DNA from: Eutrigla gurnardus
Taxonomy: Eukaryota; Chordata; Actinopteri; Perciformes; Triglidae
NCBI GenBank assembly: GCA_963514095.1
Contig: OY741268.1
Span: forward strand, 32,030,440-32,094,439
DNA length: 64,000 nucleotides
Direction of reading: 5' to 3'
Made by a program: the position numbers and the translations under genes. Below are positions 19,145-29,475 of this stretch, one piece after another. Position 1 is the first letter of the stretch; the number at the start of each line of letters is the position of its first letter. A model generated the notes under the pieces. That model did not search any database and had not been told where the DNA came from. It was given only the letters and a program-made list of their open reading frames with translations.

Positions 19145-21180
19145 GGTTTCGTTTTTCTTTTCTTATTTTTTCTACCCTTCCTGACCTGCTTGACCAGGTC
19201 CAGGTCCCAATCGGTGTCGGAGCTGGTCCCGAGCTGTGTCTGAGGAAGGACAGAGACCCCTCCCTGCCGTCCCTCGAGCAGTGGCCCCTCACTGGCTGAG
19301 CCCCCCTGTCTGGTCATCACCTGGGCCGAGGGCAGCTCTCCGTCTTCTCCAAGACAGGAGCCAACCCCCGCCCAGCCGCCACCTCCGGCTGCCTCTAGCC
19401 CGTCCAGGCTGGAGCCAATGAGCTCCGCCTGGGTCCGGCCTATCGGCACCGCTGCCTGCTCCGGGGGCCCAGCCCGGGCAAGGTCAGCCTTCACGGCCAC
19501 ACCCGCCCCCTTGCTCAGGACCTGCTGCTCACCCGCCACCTGCTCTCTGGATCCAGCCCGGGCTAGGTCAGCCGTCACGGCCACACCCGCCCCTTCCTGC
19601 TCCATGTCCTCACTCTCACTCTCCACCTCCTCAGAGAGGAGCTCTGCCGAGGAGCCTGCATCCTCCTCCTCCTCCTCCTTCTCCTCCTCCTCCCCCTCCT
19701 CCTCCTCGCTCTCCTTACAAGAGCACTTTGAATTTGTATTGCTACACAACAAGCACTTCACCTCCTCCGGTCCCCTCTTGGCCCCACACTCCCGCACGTA
19801 ATGCCCCTGGACCCCGCACTTATGGCAAAAGAACTCCGGGCATTCTCGCAGTATGTGCCCTGGCTGCAGGCACATACGGCACACTTTAACCTGCCGGTCG
19901 TGAATGACCCTGAAGTACTCCGGCCCTAGGGCCGTCTCAAACCGTGCCGAGTACGGCAGGCTCTGTATTTTGTCATTAAATTTGACTTTGAGAAACCTGG
20001 TCCCATCAGCGACATTTGTCCCCGGCCACATTCGTCTCCTTATCGGGGAGGCAGCACCCACCCCCCAGCTCTCTAATTTAGCCACAATCTCCTCGTCAGT
20101 TATGTAGGCAGGCAGGTTGAGAAACGACACGACTAGCTCATCATTACACAGACCCTTAGCCAAAACAGCAGTGTCTCCAATTTTAAAGCCATCAAGGATT
20201 CTCTCCTTACCCTTGATGTGCGTCATCGTCACTTCGTAAGCGCGGGGACCGGTGGCACGGCAAGCCACCAAGCCCCCACACAAGCCCCTCACCGCCCGCA
20301 TGAGCTCCATCGCAGAGATGGGGAGAGTCCCTTGAAGCTCCAAGAGCACGGTGAGCTCCTTCTCGAAAGTCCGCTGGGGTCCTGCTGCCACGGACGGGCT
20401 CGTCGCGGCTCCAGCCGCTGCTCCAGCCGCTGCTCCAGCCCCCGATCCAGCCGCCGCTCCAGCCCCCGCAGCCTTGGCCCTTCTCGCTGCCAGCAAGGCA
20501 GCCGCTGTTTCTCTCCCGACCTCTGCCGCCCTCGAAGCCGCCGCCGGAGCCTCCGCTCGTCCCGCCGAATCCACCGCCGCTGCTGCTGCCGCCTGGGCTG
20601 GCCTGCCCGCCCGTCCCGCCTGGTTGGCCGCCGCCGCCGCTGCTCCGGCCGCTGGAATCACCGCCGCTGGAGCCGCCGCCGCTTTGGTCCCTTCCGGAGC
20701 GAAGGACACGCTCCGTCCCCCCGTCGAAGCCGCCGAAGCCACCGCCATCGGAGCCTTCCCCAGCCCCACCGAGCCTGCTCGACCCGCCGCGGGACCCGCC
20801 GCTCTGGCGTCCCCGGCCCTCGTGGCTGCCTCCCTCGGTGGCACCGCTCCAGCTGCTCCGGTGGAGCCGGCTGCCAACCCGGAAGTCGTCCCGCTCCTCG
20901 TGGCCCGCTGCTTTGGGGCCACCACCCGGTTTTTCCCCCCCGCAGTCTTCCATTCACCTGCATCCACACACTCAGACTCACTCATTGACTCCACTTCATT
21001 CACATTTCCACCATTCTTGCTCATTCTCACCTCATACACACTTTGTGCCTCCTCTCCCCTCTGCACGCCCTTTGCAGGACGCCCAGAGGAGAGAGCAGGT
21101 GCAGCCATTTCCGGGTCCATATTTCCTTTAATCGTCGTCATTTTAGCCTTGCTTCTAGTCTTAACCATTATGTCCGTCAT
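19141..21180 (-). CDS. LINE A3 ORF1 (CCHC nucleic-acid binding protein)
   Basis: About 679 codons from MTDIMVKTRSKAK (688 from an upstream in-frame ATG, through a poly-Lys run). It has the same domain order as A2: Ala/Gly-rich region, ELTVLLELQGTLPISAMELM domain, knuckles CRMCLQPGHILREC and CHKCGVQGHYVREC, Glu-rich tract, Lys/Arg-rich end. Its stop and the ORF2 start share four bases (ATGA). In A2, A4 and A5 about 17-20 bp separate them, so A3 has lost the short intergenic piece. The frame is intact. Confidence 0.85.
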   Translation of the reverse strand: MTDIMVKTRSKAKMTTIKGNMDPEMAAPALSSGRPAKGVQRGEEAQSVYEVRMSKNGGNVNEVESMSESECVDAGEWKTAGGKNRVVAPKQRATRSGTTSGLAAGSTGAAGAVPPREAATRAGDARAAGPAAGRAGSVGLGKAPMAVASAASTGGRSVSFAPEGTKAAAAPAAVIPAAGAAAAAANQAGRAGRPAQAAAAAAVDSAGRAEAPAAASRAAEVGRETAAALLAARRAKAAGAGAAAGSGAGAAAGAAAGAATSPSVAAGPQRTFEKELTVLLELQGTLPISAMELMRAVRGLCGGLVACRATGPRAYEVTMTHIKGKERILDGFKIGDTAVLAKGLCNDELVVSFLNLPAYITDEEIVAKLESWGVGAASPIRRRMWPGTNVADGTRFLKVKFNDKIQSLPYSARFETALGPEYFRVIHDRQVKVCRMCLQPGHILRECPEFFCHKCGVQGHYVRECGAKRGPEEVKCLLCSNTNSKCSCKESEEEEGEEEEKEEEEEDAGSSAELLSEEVESESEDMEQEGAGVAVTADLARAGSREQVAGEQQVLSKGAGVAVKADLARAGPPEQAAVPIGRTQAELIGSSLDGLEAAGGGGWAGVGSCLGEDGELPSAQVMTRQGGSASEGPLLEGRQGGVSVLPQTQLGTSSDTDWDLDLVKQVRKGRKNKKRKTKP

Positions 21181-21496
21181 TTTTTTTTTTTTTTTTTTTA
21201 AACACAAAAAGAACTACCGTGAAACCCACCCCCGATCAGTGCTAGCCACTGCCGGGGGGTATTTATCTAACTATTAATACACCAAAGACCGGAATAACTC
21301 AAAGTGCATGAGAAGTGGGAAAAGACAGAAGGGAAGAAAAAAGAAAGAAGAAAACACACACTGCACACAAGCACTCACACGACGAACAAACAATTCGGAC
21401 AGACAAACAATTACTCACTGCACTCACTGCTGCTCTCACTCTCTGCTCTCAATCCAACACGCCAACTCACACACACACCAACTGCGCTCCAAGAGG

Positions 21497-21519
21497 TTCG
21501 GGGTGGTATGGCCGTAAGC
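21497..21519 (-). rRNA. 5S rRNA 5' half (nt 1-23), cut by LINE A3
   Basis: On the minus strand it begins GCTTACGGCCATACCACCC and ends CGAA, the first 23 nt of vertebrate 5S rRNA. The next base is the first base of A3. A TATA-like TATAAA lies about 31 nt upstream in the spacer. Confidence 0.9.
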
Positions 21520-21727
21520 GAAAGACGCAGTCGGAGAAAAGCCCTTTATAGATGTCGATCGTCACCCCCATCAACGCCTGGGTGCACTTATCACCAGGAA
21601 ACTTGATCTTTTCTCACATGTGAAAAGTACAGTGCTGAAGAACATAAATTTTCAGAATATATATTCATCCGATGTTGCCGTGGGGGAACAGCAGCGCCTT
21701 CTGCTGTTCGTCAAGATAAATAAAAAA
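21520..21727 (-). promoter_or_regulatory. 5S non-transcribed spacer, unit 3
   Basis: About 208 bp, closely matching the spacers at 25579-25786 and 37203-37410. It holds the TATA-like box of the 5S gene downstream (TATAAAGGGC on the minus strand, about 21542-21551), a CTTTTCTCACATGTGAAAAG near-palindrome, a GAACAGCAG...CTGCTGTTC hairpin, and next to the 5S 3' end a T run that acts as Pol III terminator. Confidence 0.85.
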
Positions 21728-21811
21728 GCTTACAGCACCTGGTATTCCCAGGGGGTCTCCCATCCAAATACTGACCAGGTACTTCCGAGATCAGATAAGA
21801 TCGGGCGTGTT
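21728..21811 (-). rRNA. 5S rRNA 3' half with internal deletion
   Basis: The minus strand ends GGTGCTGTAAGC followed by T's, the normal 5S 3' end. About 16 nt corresponding to 5S positions 51-66 are replaced by TAC, removing box A of the internal promoter. The 5' side meets LINE B2 coding sequence at about 21812. This 5S copy is dead both by the split and by the deletion. Confidence 0.88.
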
Positions 21812-23770
21812 CTCCCTTTTTGCCCCACAGAAATTCACTCACCATTCTCTCCACCTCTTTAAACACCCTTTCAGGTACATCCAGTACATTCATCGCATAC
21901 ACAAATTTGCTCATCATTAGCGCATTCACCACCACCACCCTCCCTTTTAACATCAGCCCTCTAAGTTTCCAAAATCCTAACGTTTTCCTAATACTATTTA
22001 CTATCCCTTCAAACTGCATATATCTCCCTGTCCTCTATCCCTAGGTTCACCCCTAATACCCTAAAATAATCCTTCCGCTCTTTCAAACCTATGTCTGTCC
22101 TCTCTACTCTATCTACTCCTATGTACATGATTTCAGATTTTTCTATCTTCACTTTTGCCCCTGATGCTTTACCATATATCTCTATACTCCCTAAGACCTC
22201 ATCCAAACTGCACTTATCCCTAACTGTAATTGTTGTATCATCTGCATATTGGTATAATAGACAGACTTGTCCATTCGGTAACTCTATGCCTCTGATCTTT
22301 TTGTTCTGCTCAAGAAGTGCCGCTAATGGCTCCGCTGACATCGAGTAAAGCATAGCCGACAGCGGACACCCTTGTCTGACTGACCTCTCTAATCTAAATG
22401 TATCTGTGACTATTCCATTTATCTTAACCCTACTTACTGCCCTATCATACAGCCTCTTAATCCACCCTACCAATCTATGCCCGAAGCCTGCTTTTTCCAA
22501 CACCCTAAATAAGTATCCGTGATCCACCCTATCAAAAGCTTTATTTAAATCTAAACTCAAAACAATCCCTCCTTTACCACCCTTCATATAATCTATAGTG
22601 TCTCTAATACTGCTAATTGTGTCTGAAATATCCCTGCGCGGTATGCTGTATGCCTGAGTCGATCTTACCACTGTCCCTATAACTTTCTTGATCCTGCCAG
22701 CTAACACTCTAGCTAATATTTTATAATCACAATTTAACAAGCTCAGAGGCCTATAGTATTCTAACCTATCCCTCTTGCCCTTCTTATATATGAGACTAAC
22801 CAATCCTGTTGACATACTCACAGGCATTACACCCTTTCCCTCTATCCATCTGAACAGTCTGTCCAACACTGGCACTAATTCCTCCCTAAATTCGATGTAA
22901 AACTCCCCCGTTAAACCATCTATCCCTGGGCTGTTGTTCCTACCTAACCCTAATATGGCTGCCCTTATTTCTCCCGTCCCTATCTCTCCATCACACATCT
23001 CCCTATTGTCCTCACTGAGTCTGGCTTCCATCTTATTTACCACCTGTTCTATGCTCTCCTCGTTAATCTCTTCCTTCCTAAACAGCTCCCTATATAAATC
23101 CTCTACTCTTTCAGCTATCCCTTCAACCTGCTCCATATAAGTCTTCTTCTGTTTTATCTTCTCTAGCCCTAAAAAAAACCTGGTACATTTCTCTCCCTCA
23201 ATAACATATCTGGCTCTACTCCTAACTATTGCTCCCATGCATCTCTTCTGTTCTAGCTCTTTTAAATAATCTTTTATTCTAATATACTTCCCTAAATCAT
23301 ATCCCACCGCCCTGTCCGACCTCCCTGCCTCCCATTCTAGCGCTTCTTTTAATCTCCTCTCTCTTTCTCTCTCTTTTCTGTTCCTGCCTCTACTATAATC
23401 CATACTCAATTTCTTCATATCCTCTTTCACACTCTCCCACCATCTCCCCATATCTCCCACATGCATACTCTCATCCGTTCGCCTCCTGATGCATTCTCTT
23501 ACTTTCTCTTTATATCTCTCTTCTTTTAGCAACATTCCAGTCAGACACCACACTCCACCCCCCTCTTCTCACAAACTAAACCCAAGTTAAATCCTAACAC
23601 CATGTGATCACTCAGTGCAGTTACTTTATAGTCTATTCTCCCTATCCTATCTGCTATGCCCTCCTTACTCAATACTAGATCTATTCTACTTTGTTTTAAC
23701 ACCCCTCTCACCACCTGTCTCCTTGAAAATGCCCTCATCCCTGGATGCCTCTCCCTCCAAACATCAATCA
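21812..23770 (-). pseudogene. LINE B2 ORF2, missing endonuclease N-terminus and C-terminus
   Basis: It opens (minus strand) with the last third of the APE domain (SRRQVVRGVLKQSRIDLVLS, ALSDHMVLGF) joined near 23768 to ORF1 sequence, then a frameshift near 23550. The RT runs open to 22009 with YRPLSLLNCDYKIL, SIPRRDISDTI, SLDLNKAFDRVDH, VRQGCPLSAMLY and YADDTTITV. A further shift follows near 22015 and the frame ends at FLWGKKG, where 5S sequence starts. Against A5, about 150 N-terminal residues and several hundred C-terminal residues are missing. Confidence 0.82.
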
Positions 23771-24822
23771 GTCCGCTTTTCTTTTCACCACCAGTCTCTG
23801 CGCTTCAGGTGTCTCCCTCCTGGATCTCCCCTCTCTCTCTCTCTTCCCTGCCGCTTCTCCCACTCTGGATTTTTTCAATTGAGCCTTGTCTCTTTCGCGT
23901 CCTTTCTCATCTGCTTCCATTGTCTCGTCTGTCTCCACTTCACTCTTCCACTCCATCCCCTCTCCGTTGCTGATGTCCTCATTTCCATACCTCCATTCTA
24001 GTTCTTTCTCCATTCCCTCTTCTTCGCTTCTAGTGCACTCTCCGTCTCCCCTTTCAGCGCGCTCCTGCTTTCTCCTCCATCTCTCCTCCTCTTCCCCCCT
24101 CCTCGTCCTCTCTCTCTGTCCCCCTCTGCTCCCCGCACTCCCGTGCGTAATGACCAGTCTTGTGGCACCTGAAACATTTAAATTCAGGACATTCCCTGAA
24201 GATGTGCCCTGGCCTAATGCAGAGTCTGCAAACGCGCACCTGGCGGTCGTGGATGACGCGGAAGTACTCTGCTCCCCTCAAAGTCTCAAATTTAGTGGAG
24301 TAGGGGAGGGACCAGACCTGTTCGTTGAACCGAACTTTCAGGAATCTCTGTCCCTGGCCACTTCCGCCGTTTGATTCCTGAGATCGCGCGTACTCCCCAT
24401 TCCCCCACCCCCGCCAGTATTGCCGCGCCCTCCATGTAGACCGGCAGGCTTATGAAGGATACCACCATGTCATTATTAAAAATGTCTTTGGCATGCGCCA
24501 TAACACCTTTTATGCGCACCCCATCCAGCAACTTGCGCTTCCCCTCCTCGTCCTTCATGGTGAGTTCATATATGTTCTCTCCTCTCACCCGGCATCCCGT
24601 CAGCTCTCCGCAGCTCGCTCCCACCTCCCGCAGCATGTCCATGACCGTGATCGCTGCCGTTCCCTCAATTTCCAACTCCACCGTCAGCTCCTTCCCGTAG
24701 TGATTTCTCATCCCACTCTCCTTCTCCCTTTCTTGTCCTGCTCTTCCTTCTGGTTGTCTTTGCACCTCCCGCCTCTCCTTTACAACACTCGTCACCTGGT
24801 CCATTCCTTTGTTCAATGCCAT
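23768..24822 (-). pseudogene. LINE B2 ORF1, frame-broken
   Basis: From MALNKGMDQVTSVVKERREV the frame includes YGKELTVELEIEGTAAITVM, the conserved ORF1 domain, to SVQRTGL. It then shifts near 24290. The next frame has knuckles CRLCIRPGHIFREC and CFRCHKTGHYAREC, and a third carries the acidic and basic C-terminus to about 23768, where it fuses to ORF2. It is related to family A and C ORF1 but shorter and without the Ala-rich tract. Confidence 0.75.
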
Positions 24823-24839
24823 GCTGTCCGTCCTAACTC

Positions 24840-25568
24840 AAAAACAACAACAAAATCCCCCCGGGCAGCAAAAGCTGTCGGGGGATTGTGGTCTGTGATA
24901 AATCAAAAAACCCACTATGGCTGTTACTTGGGGGGGTTGGCTCATCATTATTAACGTAGTCCGTTCAATGTAAACATCAGGTTGGTATAGGTAGTTATTT
25001 TGTATGAGGATTTTAATCTCTTTTCTTTTCCCCCCTCTGCTCAGGTACCCCCGCCCCTTCCTGTAGAGTATCCTGCAGGCCCAGTGAGGCACAGCTGAGG
25101 GCAATTACAATCAAAAGGGGCGGGTGGATAAAGCCTGTGCTCTCCCACACCACTTCCCCCTATGCCACGGTTGATACTGCTTGTATCGTGTTTGGGCTCT
25201 ATGCCATTGATGTGGACACTACCTGTCTAATTTCTAGGCTTTCATGCCATTGTTTGTAGGCTCTGCGCCAATTTCTCTGGTGAAAGTTGTTGTTCGCTTG
25301 TGTTATATTAGTTTGTCGTACCCAGCTGAGTGGGTTATAGTTTAGTGTTTGTTTGTCTTACTGTTGTTCCTGTTTTGTTCTCCCCTTCCCTTATCCCTTT
25401 CTGGTCAATAAATATTATTATTTATTTTAGAAAACGTGTTTGCTTTGGATCCTTTCTCCTAACGGGACCTGTGCTTCGGCACCTGCTGTACGGGCTGAGG
25501 TCACGCCAGCCCTATTCAGTGTATGCTGCGTACATCTATAGTTTAGTTAAACACCTTTCGATGTGACA
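24840..25568. other. LINE B2 5' region with LTR-like features
   Basis: No open frame of note. It contains the B-type hairpin (24857-24884), an AATAAATATT polyadenylation-like site on the plus strand near 25407, a possible TG start near 24979 and a GTGACA end at 25568. This is what a solo LTR could look like, but no target duplication was found, so it may simply be the 5' UTR. The 5S sequence that follows starts 13 nt further inside than in the A junctions. Confidence 0.35.
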
Positions 25569-25578
25569 GGCCGTAAGC
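25569..25578 (-). rRNA. 5S rRNA 5' scrap (nt 1-10)
   Basis: The minus strand GCTTACGGCC is followed by TGTCACATCG of the B2 5' region. It is joined to a normal 5S spacer upstream. Positions 11-23 of the 5S, present at the A3 and A4 junctions, are missing. Confidence 0.75.
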
Positions 25579-25786
25579 CGAAGAAGGATGCGGAGAAAAG
25601 CCCTTTATAGATGTCGATCGTCACCACCATTAACGCCTGGGTGCACTTATCGCCAGGAAACTTGATCTTTTCTCACATGTGAAAAGTACAGTGCTGAAGA
25701 ACATAACTTTTCAGAATATATATTCATCCGATGTCGCCGTGGGGGAAAAGCAGCGCCTTCTGCTGTTCGTCGAGATAAATGAAAAA
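25579..25786 (-). promoter_or_regulatory. 5S non-transcribed spacer, unit 2
   Basis: It matches units 1 and 3, with the TATA-like box about 31 nt upstream of the 5S start, the CACATGTG near-palindrome, a weaker hairpin (CAGCAG...CTGCTG) and a T run downstream of the 5S 3' end. Confidence 0.85.
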
Positions 25787-25881
25787 GCTTACAGCACCTG
25801 GTATTCCCAGGCGGTCTCCCATCCAAGTACTGACCAGGCCCGACCCTGCTTAGCTTCCGAGATCAGAAGAGATCGGGTGTG
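25787..25881 (-). rRNA. 5S rRNA 3' half (about nt 26-119), cut by LINE C2
   Basis: It carries the normal 5S 3' half including box A, the intermediate element and box C, with substitutions in the GATCTCGTCT region. Its 5' side meets the A tail of C2 at 25882. The internal promoter is therefore retained but separated from the 5' half. Confidence 0.88.
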
Positions 25882-26049
25882 TTTTTTTAATTTTTTAATA
25901 TTTTTTTATTAAGATTCAAACATTTTCATGTTTTTCTGTACAGGTATATACATTATTTACAAGAATTACATTTTTGTTCGAAATACATTTTCTAAAACAA
26001 ACTCATATCAATAAAGAAGGTACATTACTTTGCTCACCACTTATTGCAT

Positions 26050-29000
26050 TTATAGGTTGAATATGAGCTTTCCCTTTTTTGTTTCAGAGATGAGGTTGTT
26101 TCCTTTGAGGAATGTTTGTTCACTATTGCCCTTGTTGTGGAAATGTATTGTTTTTATGTGAAGTTTCAAAGTGTTTGTAAAATATGCCCATCTGTCTATG
26201 TCCTTGTTTTCGTACAGCTTGAAATTCATTGCGACGTATATTGTGTGTCTAGTGAAAGCCAGGATTATGTTTGTTAAATTGTTTTTACCCATTGTGTTGT
26301 TTGTGAGTCCAAATAGTAATGTCCAGTTCCAGTCTTTGTCTTCTGTGTGATTCAGTCCACATGTGGTTTCCAGGAGTGTTCTTACTTGTTCTGTGAAGCT
26401 CTTGCAGACGGGACAGAGGAGAAAAAGGTGTTCTAGGTCTTCAGTTCCATTCTTACACACTACACAGTCTCTCCCATATTGATTTTTATTGATTTGGTGC
26501 AGGATGACACCTGTGAAAATCCTTCTGTGTCTTATTTTAAAGTCTGTGTTTGTGCATTGTGGGTTGCTGAATTTTGGCTTAATGTTTTTCCAGATTTTTG
26601 ATATGATTTTGTCAGGGAACTGTTTTTCCCAGTTTGTTTCTGACGATGGTCTTTGCGTTTGCTGTTCTGGAAGTGTCAGGTACCAATGATGTGTGTGATG
26701 GGAATTTCTCATTTAGTAGTTCATTATAGTATAATTAGTAGTTTGAGTAGTTTTAACTCATACTATTCCAAGTGTCATGAGGTAACCTGTATTCTGCACT
26801 TATGTCATGTCATGTGTTACATGAGTTGTGAAATGCATCTTGTGACACCAGCACAGCTGGCAAGTCAATATGGGTCTATGGACACTGATAAGTGGTTCAA
26901 ACACCACATTCTGGACAAAGTTCTCCGTCTACACAAACAACGGAACAATGCTTTCTGATGACACATCACAAACAACTGTATAAAAAGCCCTTCTCAAGAC
27001 TGAAGAATTGGTCAGACTCTTAAGGAGTCTGCCCCTATCTGGCCAGATAGTTTGCTCTGAAGCTGTATGTCGGTGATGCGGTCCGCTTGGACACCCTGTT
27101 TGCGAGGGCTTTGACTTATTAGACTTTGTCTGTTTACAGTCTGTCTGTAGCGACTGCTAGCCTGTTTTGGATTCTTTATAGAATAAATTACTAAAAGCGC
27201 TGTTAGGAGTTGTATTCTTATTTCTCATCAGGTGATCATAAACTGATTTCCACCACAAATTTCCACCACAATGTGTATTTATTTCCTGTAGGCTCTTGGA
27301 TTCTGAGCCAGCTGACAGAAGGAAGTCTAGAGCGTTATCCTGCACCCTGGTTAAGAAAAAGGCTTGCCTCCACTCTAGGGGCAGTGCCACTGCAATATTA
27401 TAGCAAATGTTTTCAATAAGTTGTTTCCTCAGTTTGATGTTTTTTCCCTTTACAACACCATGGACTTTTCCAGAACTTATTTTCCCCTTGTCTAGTATGT
27501 CGTTTAGACTGTTGATTCCTGCTTCTGACGGGGCTGCAGGAGAGAGAGTTGCCAGAGCACGTTATTTCTGGGTTGTGGAATATTGGCAGCTGCAGGAGTT
27601 GTTGTTGACTGCGCACTTTTACTTTTAGAAGTGGTCGCACCAACCTCCAGGCATCAAAGATTTCTTGATCAAATGGGCTGAGATGCTTGTAGTTATTGTA
27701 TTTATTGTCCGAGATGCACTCCCAGGACCCTGACACTTTCTCCTACCTCCCTAAAGTTCCACCTGCCCGGCGACCGCACCGCCCCACCGCAATACATTAT
27801 TTCTGATATGTTTGTATTGATTTTTGAACCGGAAGCTTTGCTGTAGGTTGAGATTTGCTTTAACACCCTTTCTATGCTGTCTTTGTTTTTTGTTGTAATA
27901 TTTGTATCATCTGCGTACTGCATGATTTTTGTTTCTTGTCCTGAAGGAGATATTATGCCCTTTATTTGTTTGTCCTGACTGATTAAGCAGGCGAGGGGTT
28001 CGGCCGCCAGGGGACAGAGAGGGGACATCCTTGTATTATTGATCTTTGGATTTGGAATTTTCCTGTTATGTGACTATTACATTTGGTACAGTTGTATGAG
28101 TTGGTGTATAATAATTGGATCCATTTTATGAAATTGTTGCCAAAACCGAATTTTTTTAGTACTGCCCATAAGAAATTGTGTTCAATTCTGTCAAATGCTT
28201 TTTCTAAATCTACCCCTAGATAAATGCCTCCGTCTTTTTGCATGTGATTTATAGTTTCTTTTACTGATAGGATGGTATCTGTGATGTCTCGGCCGGGAAT
28301 GCTATAAGCTTGAGACCAGTTGATTATTGAACCAATTAAGTTTTTTAATCTATTTGCTAGCGTTTTGGTTAGGATTTTATAATCCGTATTTAATAGGCTG
28401 ATGGGTCTGTAATTTTCCAGCAAGGTTTTGTCCCCTCTATTCTTGTATAATACCATTATCAGGCCAAGTGTCAGAGTCTCAGGAGTGCATCCTCTACTTT
28501 CCATGGTGTTGTAAAGTTTTAGTATGACGGGAGCCCGACTATTTTTAAAGGTTTTTTAAAATTCTCCCGTTAAACCATCCGTACCTGGGCTTTTGTTTTG
28601 GTTTAGGTTTTCAATTGCGTTTTCTATTTCTTTTTGTGAAATGGGTGAATCACACCAGTCTCTTGTCAGCTGCTGAGATTTTCTTTGTAATGCTGTCAAT
28701 TGTTTCTTGCATTTCGTTTTCATTGATTTTTTTGCTTGTAAATAATTTTTTGTAATATGTTTCTATCACTTCTAAGATGTCTTCTGTTGCTTTAACCATT
28801 TTCCCGTCTTAATTTTTTTACTCTTTTATGAAGGTTTTCGTTTGTTTCTTTTTTTCTAACCCAAGGAAATAAGCTGTACATGTTTCACCTTCTGTGATAT
28901 GCTTTGCTCTACTTCTGATGATGGCTCCTCTGCATTTCTTTTGTTCTATGTTGTTGAGTTTTCCCTTTAGAAACACGTATTTGCTTGTATTATAGTTTGA

Positions 29001-29402
29001 CTGTTTTTCTATGTTTTCGGCTTCTTTCCTGATTTCTTCTCTGATTTCTGTTTCTTTTCTTGTTTCCCTCCAAAATTATTTTTTGTTTGGTTGTAATATT
29101 CTCCATATATCAATGATGTTGTTGTCTCTCATTATTTGGTGTAATACTTGTCTGCTTGCGTTGTTTTTAAATACATTATTAACAGATATATAATTTTTGC
29201 TCAATGTTACATTGTTTTGATTGCACCATTTTATCATTTCTTTAAAAAACACTTTCCTTTCTTTTTCGGTGTTGGGAACATATATATTCATTATTCGAAA
29301 ATCTTTTCCGTTTCTTGTGATGTCCAGCACTATTATCCTACCCCCCGGATCCCTGTAGACAGTTTGTTTTTTCAAAAATCCCTTCTTTACATAATATTGC
29401 AT
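26050..29402 (-). pseudogene. LINE C2 ORF2, multiply broken
   Basis: Pieces in order on the minus strand: endonuclease middle (VLDITRNGKDFRIMNIYVP, MRDNNIIDIWRILQPNKK) lacking its first about 80 residues; a jump to the post-endonuclease linker (EEIRKEAENIEKQ); RT (YRPISLLNTDYKIL, SIPGRDITDTI, VDLEKAFDRIEHN, IIQGCPLS, YADDTNITT); post-RT pieces; and a C-terminal CVVCKNGTEDLEHLFLLC knuckle (26712-26050). The missing and shifted segments follow from comparison with intact C1. No functional enzyme can be made. Confidence 0.85.
26693..27270 (+). mobile_element. Solo LTR inserted in LINE C2 ORF2
   Basis: 578 bp starting TGTGATGGG and ending CCACCACA, flanked by identical 5-bp repeats ATGTG (26688-26692 and 27271-27275). 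It contains a TATA-like GTATAAAAAG near 26980 and AATAAA near 27181 in the plus orientation, as expected for U3-R-U5. Removing it and one repeat restores a gap-free 26-bp alignment with C1 between GTACC and CTCTTGG. The LTR family is not identified. Confidence 0.85.
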
Positions 29403-29475
29403 GAATTAGTTTTTGCTTTATTTCTCTTTGTTTTGCTTTTTATCTGCCAATCGTTTGTTCGTTTTCTGACTGTAT

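Larger units (their letters stand above)
15395..21496 (-). mobile_element. LINE A3, Tx1-clade 5S-targeting element
   Basis: About 6.1 kb. The 5' end CCTCTTGGAGCG at 21496 joins directly to the 5S 5' half (21497-21519), which gives the genuine insertion junction. Its poly(A) (T's 15395-15403) abuts the 5' end of A2, so A3 and A2 form a head-to-tail pair with no 5S sequence between them. ORF1 is open. ORF2 has a frameshift and a 285-bp internal deletion. Confidence 0.85.
21812..25568 (-). mobile_element. LINE B2 (family B, Tx1 clade), internally and 3' deleted
   Basis: The element lies between a 10-nt 5S 5' scrap (25569-25578) and the 5S 3' half at 21728-21811. Unlike the A copies it has no 3' UTR or poly(A). 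ORF2 stops at FLWGKKG and joins 5S sequence directly, so its 3' end was lost. The endonuclease N-terminal part is deleted and ORF1 is frame-broken. The long leader (24840-25568) has LTR-like features and may contain another insertion. Confidence 0.75.

Noticed and set aside
24979..25568. A second solo LTR at the B2 5' end
   Set aside because: It has TG...CA ends and an AATAAA, but no target duplication, and its right side is 5S while its left side is LINE. Not supported enough to call.
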